NCBI GenBank assembly: GCA_949292445.1 | Contig: CASEZU010000124.1 | Span: forward strand, 1 to 5,912 | Origin: an uncultured Spirochaetales bacterium | GTDB taxonomy: Bacteria; Spirochaetota; Spirochaetia; Sphaerochaetales; Sphaerochaetaceae | Direction: 5' to 3' | DNA length: 5,912 bases | Shown here: positions 1 through 5,912 of the stretch, piece after piece | How the letters are laid out: each line of letters opens with the position of its first letter | Position numbering within the stretch: position 1 is the first letter of the stretch | The notes under the pieces: model-generated | What the model saw: the letters and a program-made list of their open reading frames with translations, nothing else | Told to the model about the DNA's origin: nothing | The model's database searches: none | Position numbers and translations under genes: made by a program

Positions 1-1866
1 CGAGGCATAGCCGAGGGACTGCACAATGCCGCCATTGACCTGCCCGTGGACAATGAGCTCATCTATAGCCTTTCCGATATCGTGGCTGGACCAGATACCG
101 GTAACCTTAACCTCGCGTGTGAGCTTGTCCACCTCGACCTCGACAACAGCGCAGCCCCAGCCATATCCGAGATACGCGTCCCCGCGGAATGTCGACTGAT
201 CCCAAGGATGCCCCTCGGGATGCTCATACTCCTTCTCAACGGAGAAGTCACCCTCATTCCAGCGCTCCTTCATCTCCTCGGCGCATCTCTCGATGAGCCG
301 TCCGACGATCATGGTTGAGCGGGATGCGGCAGTCGGGCCTGAATCAGGAACGACGGAAGTATCAGGGTTGTCATAGCTGACATCATCGATTGAGATACCG
401 AGCGTCGCCGCGGCAATCTTCCTCAGCGTTGTCTGGAAGCCCTGCCCCATCTCAGTGGAACCAACCTCTATGCGGACCTTCTCCCCGGTCTTCACGAGCC
501 TGGCATGCGCCTTGATGATTGTCTGCTCACCATTGCCGGTGAAAGCGCCGCCGTGGTTGTAGAAGGATATGCCGATGCCCTTCCCGGAGCCCGGCGTGTA
601 TTCCTTTGCCTTCCTGTAGTAGTCGGAGGCGTCGGTGACCTGTTTCAGCATCTCCGGCAGCACGACACGCTCGATGATGTGGCCGTTTGTTATGGTCTCA
701 CCGCCCTGCTTGATGAAGTATCTCGCCTTGTACTCGGCGGAATCGAAGCCGAACTTCTTCGCGATATGCTCCATATGTGTCTCTATGGCGAAGAGTGTCT
801 GAGGAGCACCGAAGCCGCGGAACGCATCGGAGGGGAATGTGTTTGTCGCGATGCCGATGCCTTTCACATATGTGTTCGGGATATCATAAACACCGTTGGC
901 ATGGAAGACTCCGCGCTGCAGGACAACAAATGATCCGGAAAGGTACGGACCGCAGTTATATATCACAAGGCCGTCGATTCCCAGGATATTTCCGTCCTTG
1001 TCCAGAGCGGTGCGGAACGTCGTCTTGGAAGGATGGCGCTTCACGGAGTAAAGCATGTCCTCCTCTCTGTCGAAGATCAGCTTGATGGGTTTCCTTATCA
1101 CGCTCTCTGCCACGAGGAGCGGACCGCAGAGAACATCAGGGAAATGCTCCTTTCCGCCGAATGCACCGCCGGTGGTAGTCTGCTTGACAACGATGTCCTC
1201 AACCTCCAGGCCGAGAAGCCCTGCGACTGCCTTGCGGATATAGAAAGGACACTGGGCGGATGCATAAAATGTGTATTTTCCATTCTCTATCGTGACTATG
1301 GCACCATTTGTCTCAAGGTGCACATGCTCCTGGAAACCAGTCTCTATCGTCTCCTCGAAGACTGAATCCGCCTTCCTGAAGACCTCCTCCATCGGCTCGC
1401 CTTTCTCGACATAGAGCTGGCAGAGGATGTTGTCCTCGCCGACAATCGGGCCGCCCTTCAGCTGAAGCGCCTCATCTATCGTGACAGCCGGCTCCTGCTC
1501 TGTGTATTCTATCTCGATCCTGTCGAGAAGATAGCGGAGCATGTTCCTGTCTGGACCGACAAGAAGGCCTATCGTCTCGCCGACATACTTCACATCATTC
1601 TCGGCAAAACAGCGCCAATCCTTCTGGATCATCCACAGCTCGTTCTTTCCGTTTTCCGGGATATCCTTGTACGTTATGAAGTGATAGCCGTCCGGAAGGG
1701 ACGGGAGCTTGATGGAATCGATCGTCCCACGGGGTATTGTGGAGCGGACCATGTAGGCATACTGCATGTCAGGGAAGGTATAGTCGGCAACATATTTCAC
1801 CTCTCCCCTGGCCTTCGCCACCGCATCAACCCTGACTATTCTGTCATCTATAGCTGTATGAGGCAT
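1..1866 (-). CDS. xdhA: Xanthine dehydrogenase, molybdenum-binding subunit (partial, C-terminus beyond left edge)
   Basis: This is the large molybdopterin subunit of a xanthine dehydrogenase family enzyme, which hydroxylates purines such as hypoxanthine and xanthine. The frame is open for 622 codons from ATG 1866 to the left edge with no stop; family members are usually about 750-780 residues. The start is set by GGAGG at 1871-1875, four bases upstream. An N-terminal hammerhead-like domain covers about residues 15-125, followed by the molybdenum-cofactor domains. Visible motifs are GGAFGGKE (F236, E240), LQRGVFH (R318), AFRGFGAPQ (R350, F352), GSTEMGQG (469-476, Q475) and PTAAS (A513, A514). 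Q205, F236, E240, R318 and R350 are spaced exactly like bovine Q767, F798, E802, R880 and R912. E240 and R318 favour a purine substrate over aldehyde oxidase. The catalytic-base glutamate of the GEPP motif lies off the window. No iron-sulfur or FAD domain precedes it, so these should be separate subunits (XdhB/XdhC type). No frameshift was seen. Confidence 0.95.
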   Translation of the reverse strand, partial: MPHTAIDDRIVRVDAVAKARGEVKYVADYTFPDMQYAYMVRSTIPRGTIDSIKLPSLPDGYHFITYKDIPENGKNELWMIQKDWRCFAENDVKYVGETIGLLVGPDRNMLRYLLDRIEIEYTEQEPAVTIDEALQLKGGPIVGEDNILCQLYVEKGEPMEEVFRKADSVFEETIETGFQEHVHLETNGAIVTIENGKYTFYASAQCPFYIRKAVAGLLGLEVEDIVVKQTTTGGAFGGKEHFPDVLCGPLLVAESVIRKPIKLIFDREEDMLYSVKRHPSKTTFRTALDKDGNILGIDGLVIYNCGPYLSGSFVVLQRGVFHANGVYDIPNTYVKGIGIATNTFPSDAFRGFGAPQTLFAIETHMEHIAKKFGFDSAEYKARYFIKQGGETITNGHIIERVVLPEMLKQVTDASDYYRKAKEYTPGSGKGIGISFYNHGGAFTGNGEQTIIKAHARLVKTGEKVRIEVGSTEMGQGFQTTLRKIAAATLGISIDDVSYDNPDTSVVPDSGPTAASRSTMIVGRLIERCAEEMKERWNEGDFSVEKEYEHPEGHPWDQSTFRGDAYLGYGWGCAVVEVEVDKLTREVKVTGIWSSHDIGKAIDELIVHGQVNGGIVQSLGYAS

Positions 1867-1878
1867 CTTTCCTCCATT

Positions 1879-1904
1879 CCATTGTGTTTTTCCTTGCACA
1901 ATGG
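1879..1904 (-). promoter_or_regulatory. Perfect 8-bp inverted repeat in the xdhA leader
   Basis: On the minus strand the arms are CCATTGTG (1904-1897) and CACAATGG (1886-1879), perfectly complementary and separated by a 10-base A-rich loop. The element ends three bases before the GGAGG ribosome binding site of xdhA. The AATGG of the right arm is repeated at once (AATGGAGG), so CCATT could alternatively pair into the edge of the ribosome binding site. It could be an operator for a purine-responsive repressor or an RNA hairpin affecting translation. The repeat is seen; any regulatory role is inferred. Confidence 0.4.
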
Positions 1905-1938
1905 GCATTTATCCTGGCAAACCAGATTTCCTTAGTCC

Positions 1939-1970
1939 AGTATAACCCAGAAAAATGAAGGGTGGTGAAA
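1939..1970 (-). promoter_or_regulatory. xdhA: Possible xdhA promoter
   Basis: A good -10 hexamer, TATACT (1944-1939 on the minus strand), lies about 73 bases before the xdhA ATG. The nearest -35-like match is TTTCAC (1970-1965), but the 20-base spacing is too long for a standard sigma-70 type promoter, so the -35 assignment is weak. This promoter would give a leader of about 65 bases that includes the inverted repeat at 1879-1904 and a short CTGG/CCAG hairpin at 1914-1925. Confidence 0.3.
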
Positions 1971-2355
1971 CATTTTGCAACAAACCAAAGGTTCAGTCTA
2001 TTTACCGCATGCACCTTGTCTTTACGGAAAGTTTCAGTTCAGATCTTTTGGATGGGACAATTCCTGGAATTGGCAATATATTTCAGCAGTTGCTGAATAA
2101 TAGGAGATTCAGGGATGGAAGAAAGAGCACGGAGGCCGCTTATCGCAAGTGGGCTGCTCTTTTCAAGCCTTGCTGTCCATGATTTATTATCTGATTTCTG
2201 TCCAAACAGATACAGCAATTCATCACCATCTTACGCTATGCTTAGAAGATTGTGTCTTCTGCTGATTTCTCAGAAGGCCGACAACGGCATGTACTGTCTT
2301 GACTGGTTCCTCTGCTTCAGAAAAGAGAAATAAGATTCCGAAAGATGAAATACGG
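1945..2355. other. Long intergenic stretch with no convincing gene
   Basis: Roughly 400 bases between the xdhA promoter region and the ferritin terminator hold no recognisable gene. It contains an imperfect hairpin at 2122-2162. It also has overlapping inverted repeats at 2244-2276: AGAAGA/TCTTCT and CTTCTG/CAGAAG, which share the middle arm and so cannot form together. Two neighbouring minus-strand frames (about 2352-2223 and 2230-2039) read in a protein-like way but are offset by a frame and lack ATG starts. A plus-strand 72-codon frame at 2115-2333 has AGGAG eight bases upstream but no recognisable family. I see no purine, xanthine or molybdenum-cofactor riboswitch consensus. It may be a decayed gene or a regulatory spacer. 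Confidence 0.5.
2122..2162. repeat. Imperfect hairpin, possible terminator
   Basis: An outer 8-bp perfect stem, AAAGAGCA (2122-2129) with TGCTCTTT (2155-2162), encloses an inner stem CCGCTT/AAGTGG with one G-T wobble. T-rich bases follow on both strands: TTTTC on plus, CTTTCTTCC on minus. This could be a bidirectional intrinsic terminator or part of a small structured RNA. It has no gene immediately upstream on either strand, so its role is unclear. Confidence 0.25.
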
Positions 2356-2383
2356 AAGAAGAGCCGGGGGGCCGGCTCTTCTT
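2356..2383 (-). terminator. Probable ferritin gene terminator hairpin
   Basis: A perfect 12-bp stem, AAGAAGAGCCGG (2356-2367) with CCGGCTCTTCTT (2372-2383), closes a four-base GGGG loop (CCCC in the minus-strand RNA). It begins 54 bases after the ferritin stop codon. The stem is strong and GC-rich at its top. The T-tract is poor: on the minus strand CTTCTT sits within the stem, followed by CCGTATTTC. It is probably the intrinsic terminator of the ferritin transcript, though it may work inefficiently or serve as a 3' stability hairpin. Confidence 0.65.
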
Positions 2384-2437
2384 AATCTGAAATAATCTTC
2401 ATAATCCAATATGCAGTTTCTGTCAGATGGGAGCTGA

Positions 2438-2926
2438 TTATTTCCTTTCTCCGAGTTTTGAATCAAGCATGAACAGCCCCTGACTTGTGGCTCCGAAGAG
2501 ATCATACTCTGCCACCAGATCCGAAGCATTCCGCTCCTCCTCCGCCTGTTCATCGATGAACCAGCCAAGGAATCTCTTTGTACGGTAATCTTCCTCTGCA
2601 TCAGCCGTCTTGAAGATGTCATTGATTGAAGAGGTAATGAATTTTTCATGCTCATAAGCCGCAGCCAGCGGTGTCCTCGCATCCTCAAATTTGCTGGCAG
2701 GGGCGGCAATCATGCCAAGAACCGGCACCACACCTTCGGCAAGAAGATAGCCATTGATCTTCTTTGCATGATCAAGCTCCTCGCCTGCCTGAACCGCGAA
2801 CCAGTTTGAAAAGCCTTTCAGTCCCTTTCCAGCATAGTAATTAGAAATATCCTGATAAAGATAAGCAGAATATATTTCCTTGTTGATCTGCTCATTGAGC
2901 ATTTCCGCTAATTTCTTTGAGATCAT
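2438..2926 (-). CDS. ftnA: Bacterial non-heme ferritin
   Basis: This encodes a 162-residue cytoplasmic iron-storage ferritin, close to the 165 residues of E. coli FtnA. Such proteins form 24-subunit shells that oxidise Fe(II) and store it as a ferric mineral. The four-helix ferritin core fills the protein. Ferroxidase ligands sit at the same numbers as in E. coli FtnA: E17 (NKEIYSAYLY), Y24, E50 and H53 (GEELDHAKK), E94, and Q127 and E130 (DEQAEEE). The third-site acids E49, E126 and E129 are also present. Position 52 is Asp, so the haem-ligand Met of bacterioferritin is absent; length and motifs exclude Dps. GGAGGA (2940-2935) lies about eight bases before the ATG and supports the start. The gene follows the ABC transporter pair by 77 bases on the same strand, with no clear terminator between, so readthrough from the transporter genes is possible alongside its own weak promoter. 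It is complete and looks functional. Confidence 0.96.
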   Translation of the reverse strand: MISKKLAEMLNEQINKEIYSAYLYQDISNYYAGKGLKGFSNWFAVQAGEELDHAKKINGYLLAEGVVPVLGMIAAPASKFEDARTPLAAAYEHEKFITSSINDIFKTADAEEDYRTKRFLGWFIDEQAEEERNASDLVAEYDLFGATSQGLFMLDSKLGERK

Positions 2927-2948
2927 AACAATACTCCTCCGTTACTTG

Positions 2949-2983
2949 AAGCTAACCACAAATGCATGAAACGTCAATTGCAT
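2949..2983 (-). promoter_or_regulatory. ftnA: Possible ferritin promoter with overlapping dyad
   Basis: On the minus strand TTGACG (2977-2972) is a good -35 match. Seventeen bases later lies TAGCTT (2954-2949), a weak -10 matching three of six positions. An imperfect dyad covers the -35: ATGCA and TGA at 2962-2969 against TCA and TGCAT at 2974-2983, with two extra bases in one arm. That placement would suit a repressor site. It matches neither a Fur box nor a PerR box that I can recognise. Promoter and operator roles are inferred. Confidence 0.35.
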
Positions 2984-3003
2984 AATGCCTGATATGGCGG
3001 GGC

Positions 3004-4734
3004 TCATGCGAGGTGCCACCCTTCACTCTGTTTCTGGAGCGCCACCATATGAGCAAAGAGCCCGCCGCCTGCCATCAGATCCGTCGGTGTCCCCGTCTCC
3101 TCCACCCTGCCATCCTTCAGGACGACAATCTTATCCGCGCTCTCGACTGTACGCATCCTGTGCGCGATCACAAGAACTGTCTTGTTTCTGATCAGTTTCG
3201 AGAGCGCATTCTGGATCGCGGTCTCGTTCTCCGCATCCAAAGAGGCTGTGGCTTCATCCAGCAGGATTATCGGCGAGTTCTTCAGGAAGGCACGGGCAAT
3301 CGATATGCGCTGCCTCTCTCCGCCGGAAAGCTCGCAGCCGTTCTCTCCTATCATCGTGTTCCAGCCATCAGCGAGCTTTTCCACAAATGGAAGGCACTGA
3401 GCCATCTTTCCAGCTTCAATCACTTCCTCGTCTGTTGCATCACGCCTGCCTATCCTGATGTTCTCCATGATCGTATTGTCGAAGAGAACCACATCCTGAA
3501 ACACGATCGAATAGAGTGAGAGGAGGGATTCCGGATCTGTTTTCGTGACATCCATTCCCCCGACTGTTATTCTTCCTGAGGAGGGATCCCAGAAACGGGC
3601 AGCCAGCCTTGAGACGGTCGTCTTCCCGCCGCCAGATGGGCCGACGAGAGCGGTCACCTCCCCCTGCTTCGCTGTGAAAGTCACGCCGGAAAGGACTTCT
3701 TCCCCATTCCCATATCCGAAGCAGACATCCTCAAATGCAATATCGCAGCCATTATTTTCAAGTTCAATTTTTCCTTCCTGTACAGGACTGAAAAGTATCT
3801 CATCCATTCTCTCAACATTCGTCCTGAGTGATATCACGGCAGCAAGATTCTGCAGCGAGCTCTGGAGCGGATCATAGAGGCGTGAAGCAATCAGGAGATA
3901 CATGAAAAGTGTCAGTACATCAATTTCTCCGGCGGCTAGCAGAACTGATCCGGCCAGAGACACAGTTCCTATGCCGATTTTCAGTATGAAAGAAGCGGAG
4001 ACGACGAACACAGCAGTACCGACTTCCGAGATGATTGCTCGCTTCTCCACCTTGTCAATCTTCCTGAAGAGTCCGTTGAGATACTGCCGCTCTGCATTGC
4101 TGCTCTTGAGATCCCTCATCGTCTCTATGCACTCCTGGATGCCGTCGGCCACTTCCATCTTCGCCTCCATCGAGCGTCTTGAGAGCCTGTACTGCACGTT
4201 TCTGGAAAGGATGACTATCAGGATTGCGACAGGAATCGGCCAGAGCGCTGCAAGCCCCATCCTCCAGTCGAAGAACATGATTGAAAGAGCTGCAATCGTT
4301 GTCGAGATGACCGCTCCGATAAGCTCGGGAACCCAGTGCGAAAGCCCTGTTTCAAGCGTTGCGGCATCTGCCATGATTGTGCTTGTTATATCAGCAAGAT
4401 CCTTCTTGCCGAAATACGAGAGAGGTATTTTTCTCAGCTTCTCGGCAAGACTTACTCTTCTCACACCGCTTTCGACATAGGTCGAGAAATATGTTGCTTT
4501 ATATACACATCGGTATGAAATCATGATGAGGATAATGGAGATAATGCATAAGATGGCATAGAGTATCCCTCGCCCGGCAAGGGTGTTCATCAGCATATCG
4601 GATGCAAGAAGATATAAAATACCGACAGGAATGAAAAGCGTCAGATTATGCACGGCGCAGGAAATGAAGCCCTTTACCAGATCTCTTGCACCCTTCTCAG
4701 AGAGTGCAAATGTCCTTTCAAGTCTCTTTATCAT
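3004..4734 (-). CDS. ABC half-transporter (membrane domain plus ATPase), second subunit of a heterodimeric pair
   Basis: This 576-residue protein is a complete half-transporter: an N-terminal membrane domain with about six helices (near 22-49, 56-76, 137-157, 159-179, 238-262 and 272-290), then an ATPase domain from about residue 330. The ATPase motifs are intact: A-loop Y341, Walker A GPSGGGKT (365-372, K371), Q-loop Q413, signature LSGGE (469-473), Walker B with D493 and E494, D-loop SLD, and switch H525. It acts in the inner membrane with the product of the preceding gene, powering transport by ATP hydrolysis. I chose ATG 4734 rather than the in-frame ATG 4761 because AAGGAGG at 4748-4742 sits seven bases before it and because its ATG overlaps the upstream stop (TGATG). 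Paired half-transporters of this style include exporters and the IrtB/YbtQ siderophore type. The nearby ferritin gene hints at iron, but the substrate and even the direction of transport are not settled by the sequence. Confidence 0.9.
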   Translation of the reverse strand: MIKRLERTFALSEKGARDLVKGFISCAVHNLTLFIPVGILYLLASDMLMNTLAGRGILYAILCIISIILIMISYRCVYKATYFSTYVESGVRRVSLAEKLRKIPLSYFGKKDLADITSTIMADAATLETGLSHWVPELIGAVISTTIAALSIMFFDWRMGLAALWPIPVAILIVILSRNVQYRLSRRSMEAKMEVADGIQECIETMRDLKSSNAERQYLNGLFRKIDKVEKRAIISEVGTAVFVVSASFILKIGIGTVSLAGSVLLAAGEIDVLTLFMYLLIASRLYDPLQSSLQNLAAVISLRTNVERMDEILFSPVQEGKIELENNGCDIAFEDVCFGYGNGEEVLSGVTFTAKQGEVTALVGPSGGGKTTVSRLAARFWDPSSGRITVGGMDVTKTDPESLLSLYSIVFQDVVLFDNTIMENIRIGRRDATDEEVIEAGKMAQCLPFVEKLADGWNTMIGENGCELSGGERQRISIARAFLKNSPIILLDEATASLDAENETAIQNALSKLIRNKTVLVIAHRMRTVESADKIVVLKDGRVEETGTPTDLMAGGGLFAHMVALQKQSEGWHLA

Positions 4735-5912
4735 CACATTGCCTCCTTGCCGACCTTCCACTCGACGGAGCTTCTATAGTCGTTCCACATCTGGCAGAAG
4801 AGTCCTTTCTTCTCAATAAGATCATCGAATGTTCCGTTTTCTCTTATCTCACCGTCGGACAGCACATATATCCTGTCGGCACCTGTAATCGATGAAAGGC
4901 GGTGGGCAATCATGATGACAGTCCTGCCATCAAGCATTGAGGAGAATGCCTTCTGCACCTTCACTTCGTTGTCTGGATCAGCGAATGCAGTCGCCTCATC
5001 GAGTATGATCACAGGAGAGTCCTTGAGAATTGTGCGCGCAATCGCTATGCGCTGAGTCTCTCCGCCGGAGAGGTATATTCCTCCGGTTCCAAGCAAAGTA
5101 TCAATACCATCAGGCAGCTTTCCAATAATATCCATGCACTCAGCTTTTCTGAGAGCATCGAGCACCTCCGCATCGCTCGCATTCGGCTTTGCCAGCTTCA
5201 CATTGTCCTTTATCGTGCCCTTTATCAGATGGCTGTCTTGGAAGACGAAGGATACATGCTGCATGAGGCGTTCTTTGGGAATATCCCTGATATCCAGTCC
5301 TCCTATCCTGATTGTTCCTTTCTGAGGATCGAAGAAGCGGGCAATGAGGGAGGCCAGCGTCGTCTTTCCTCCTCCAGAAGGCCCGACGAAGGCGACGAGG
5401 GATCCTGATGGAATATTGATTGATACATCATGGACGGCATCCTTCTTGCCATCATAGCTGAATGTCACATGTTCCAGCTTCACGGAGCTGTCAGATGGGA
5501 TTAGGCCATTGTGCCCCTCACTCTGAGGTTTTTCATCCATTATGGTATCAACTCGCATGAGAGCATCATGGACAATCATTGCTTCCTCGCTCTTGAACAT
5601 GATCTTCGTAAGCGTTATCGAGATGACGGGGGTGATGATCACATAGAAAAGCACGTTCAGGATGATCTCAGGAGTGATTCCATCAGAAGCAAGCATGAAT
5701 GCTCCTGCTGTTATGAAAGCGAACGAACTGTTTATCGCTCCTGTGTAGATGATCATCGGCCTCATCAGCTCCTTTGTATACTCAATCACCCATTTCTCGT
5801 AACGGTCTATCGAACCCTTGAAAAGGCGGAATGAGAATATGGTCTGCCCGAAAGCCTTCACGACAGGAATGCCCCTGACATACTCGACAGCCTGATTGGA
5901 CATATCAGCAAG
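4734..5912 (-). CDS. ABC half-transporter, first subunit of the pair (partial, N-terminus beyond right edge)
   Basis: The C-terminal 392 residues of an ABC half-transporter are present. The frame is open to the right edge (LADMSNQAVEYVRGIPVVK...), and roughly 180-200 N-terminal residues are missing. An ATG at 5903 is internal to the conserved EYVRGIPVVKAFGQT segment and is not the start. Counting from the window edge, two final membrane helices lie near 54-78 and 84-105, followed by the ATPase domain: A-loop Y153, Walker A GPSGGGKT (177-184), signature LSGGE (281-285), Walker B D305 and E306, and switch H337. The D-loop reads ATAFADPDNE, where the partner has the more usual ATASLDAENE. The gene stops at 4734-4736 and overlaps the partner's ATG by one base, so the two are co-transcribed and translationally coupled. 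It most likely forms a heterodimer with that partner, in the manner of IrtA/IrtB or YbtP/YbtQ pairs; the substrate is unknown. Confidence 0.9.
   Translation of the reverse strand, partial: LADMSNQAVEYVRGIPVVKAFGQTIFSFRLFKGSIDRYEKWVIEYTKELMRPMIIYTGAINSSFAFITAGAFMLASDGITPEIILNVLFYVIITPVISITLTKIMFKSEEAMIVHDALMRVDTIMDEKPQSEGHNGLIPSDSSVKLEHVTFSYDGKKDAVHDVSINIPSGSLVAFVGPSGGGKTTLASLIARFFDPQKGTIRIGGLDIRDIPKERLMQHVSFVFQDSHLIKGTIKDNVKLAKPNASDAEVLDALRKAECMDIIGKLPDGIDTLLGTGGIYLSGGETQRIAIARTILKDSPVIILDEATAFADPDNEVKVQKAFSSMLDGRTVIMIAHRLSSITGADRIYVLSDGEIRENGTFDDLIEKKGLFCQMWNDYRSSVEWKVGKEAM
4742..4748 (-). promoter_or_regulatory. Ribosome binding site deciding the start of the second ABC subunit
   Basis: AAGGAGG lies inside the last codons of the upstream ABC gene, seven bases before ATG 4734. 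It supports that start over the in-frame ATG at 4761, which would produce nine extra residues (MEGRQGGNV) encoded within the upstream gene. With the TGATG stop/start overlap, this arrangement implies coupled translation and roughly equal amounts of both subunits. Confidence 0.8.

Noticed and set aside
505..933. A 142-codon plus-strand open frame
   Set aside because: It lies antisense to xdhA, whose minus-strand frame carries clear catalytic motifs in the same bases; no family or ribosome binding site supports the plus-strand reading.
1..1866. Aldehyde oxidase or nicotinate-type hydroxylase instead of xanthine dehydrogenase
   Set aside because: E240 and R318 occupy the positions that are Glu and Arg in xanthine enzymes but are replaced in aldehyde oxidases. 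Another purine or related heterocycle substrate remains possible.
1955..2182. A 75-codon plus-strand open frame beginning at ATG 1955
   Set aside because: It has no ribosome binding site, overlaps the likely xdhA promoter and has no recognisable family or protein-like motif.
1867..2437. Purine, xanthine or molybdenum-cofactor riboswitch upstream of xdhA
   Set aside because: I looked for these because of the gene's function, but found no recognisable conserved core in the leader; a covariance-model search would settle it.
2438..2926. Bacterioferritin or Dps instead of ferritin
   Set aside because: The haem-ligand Met at position 52 is absent (Asp instead), and the ferroxidase ligands and length match FtnA-type ferritin.
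3902..4480. A 192-codon plus-strand open frame
   Set aside because: It is antisense to the membrane domain of the second ABC subunit; the low-complexity, Ser/Ile-rich product is typical of a shadow frame.
4735..4761. Longer start for the second ABC subunit at ATG 4761
   Set aside because: It would overlap the upstream gene by nine codons without a ribosome binding site of its own, whereas ATG 4734 has AAGGAGG at ideal distance and a TGATG overlap.

Overview
The window looks like bacterial chromosome, probably from an anaerobic, gut-type bacterium such as a Clostridia or spirochaete lineage. That placement is an inference from moderate GC, strong GGAGG-type ribosome binding sites and the gene repertoire; no marker gene fixes the taxon. 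All four recognisable genes lie on the minus strand, so transcription runs from right to left. Both window edges cut through genes.

Right to left: (i) bases 5912-4734 hold the C-terminal two thirds of an ABC transporter subunit, with the last transmembrane helices and a complete nucleotide-binding domain. (ii) Bases 4734-3004 hold a second, full-length ABC half-transporter whose ATG overlaps the stop codon of the first (TGATG). The two almost certainly form a heterodimer and are translationally coupled. (iii) After 77 bases comes a 162-residue bacterial ferritin (2926-2438) with a complete ferroxidase centre, followed by a perfect 12-bp hairpin that is probably its terminator. (iv) A long non-coding stretch (2437-1867) follows, with several small inverted repeats, doubtful reading-frame remnants and the likely promoter and 5' leader of the next gene. 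(v) From 1866 to the left edge runs the molybdenum-binding large subunit of a xanthine dehydrogenase. Its first 622 codons are present and the C-terminus is off the window.

Functionally, the ABC pair resembles the IrtA/IrtB and YbtP/YbtQ style of paired half-transporters, some of which handle iron-siderophores. It sits directly upstream of an iron-storage protein on the same strand. An iron uptake and storage group is therefore a reasonable hypothesis, but the transported substrate cannot be read from the sequence. The xanthine dehydrogenase subunit appears to be a separate unit for purine breakdown with its own leader. Its substrate-pocket residues match bovine xanthine oxidoreductase in identity and nearly exactly in spacing. 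I see no CRISPR array, RNA gene, insertion sequence or clearly new system. The least explained part is the roughly 570-base gap between xdhA and the ferritin gene.
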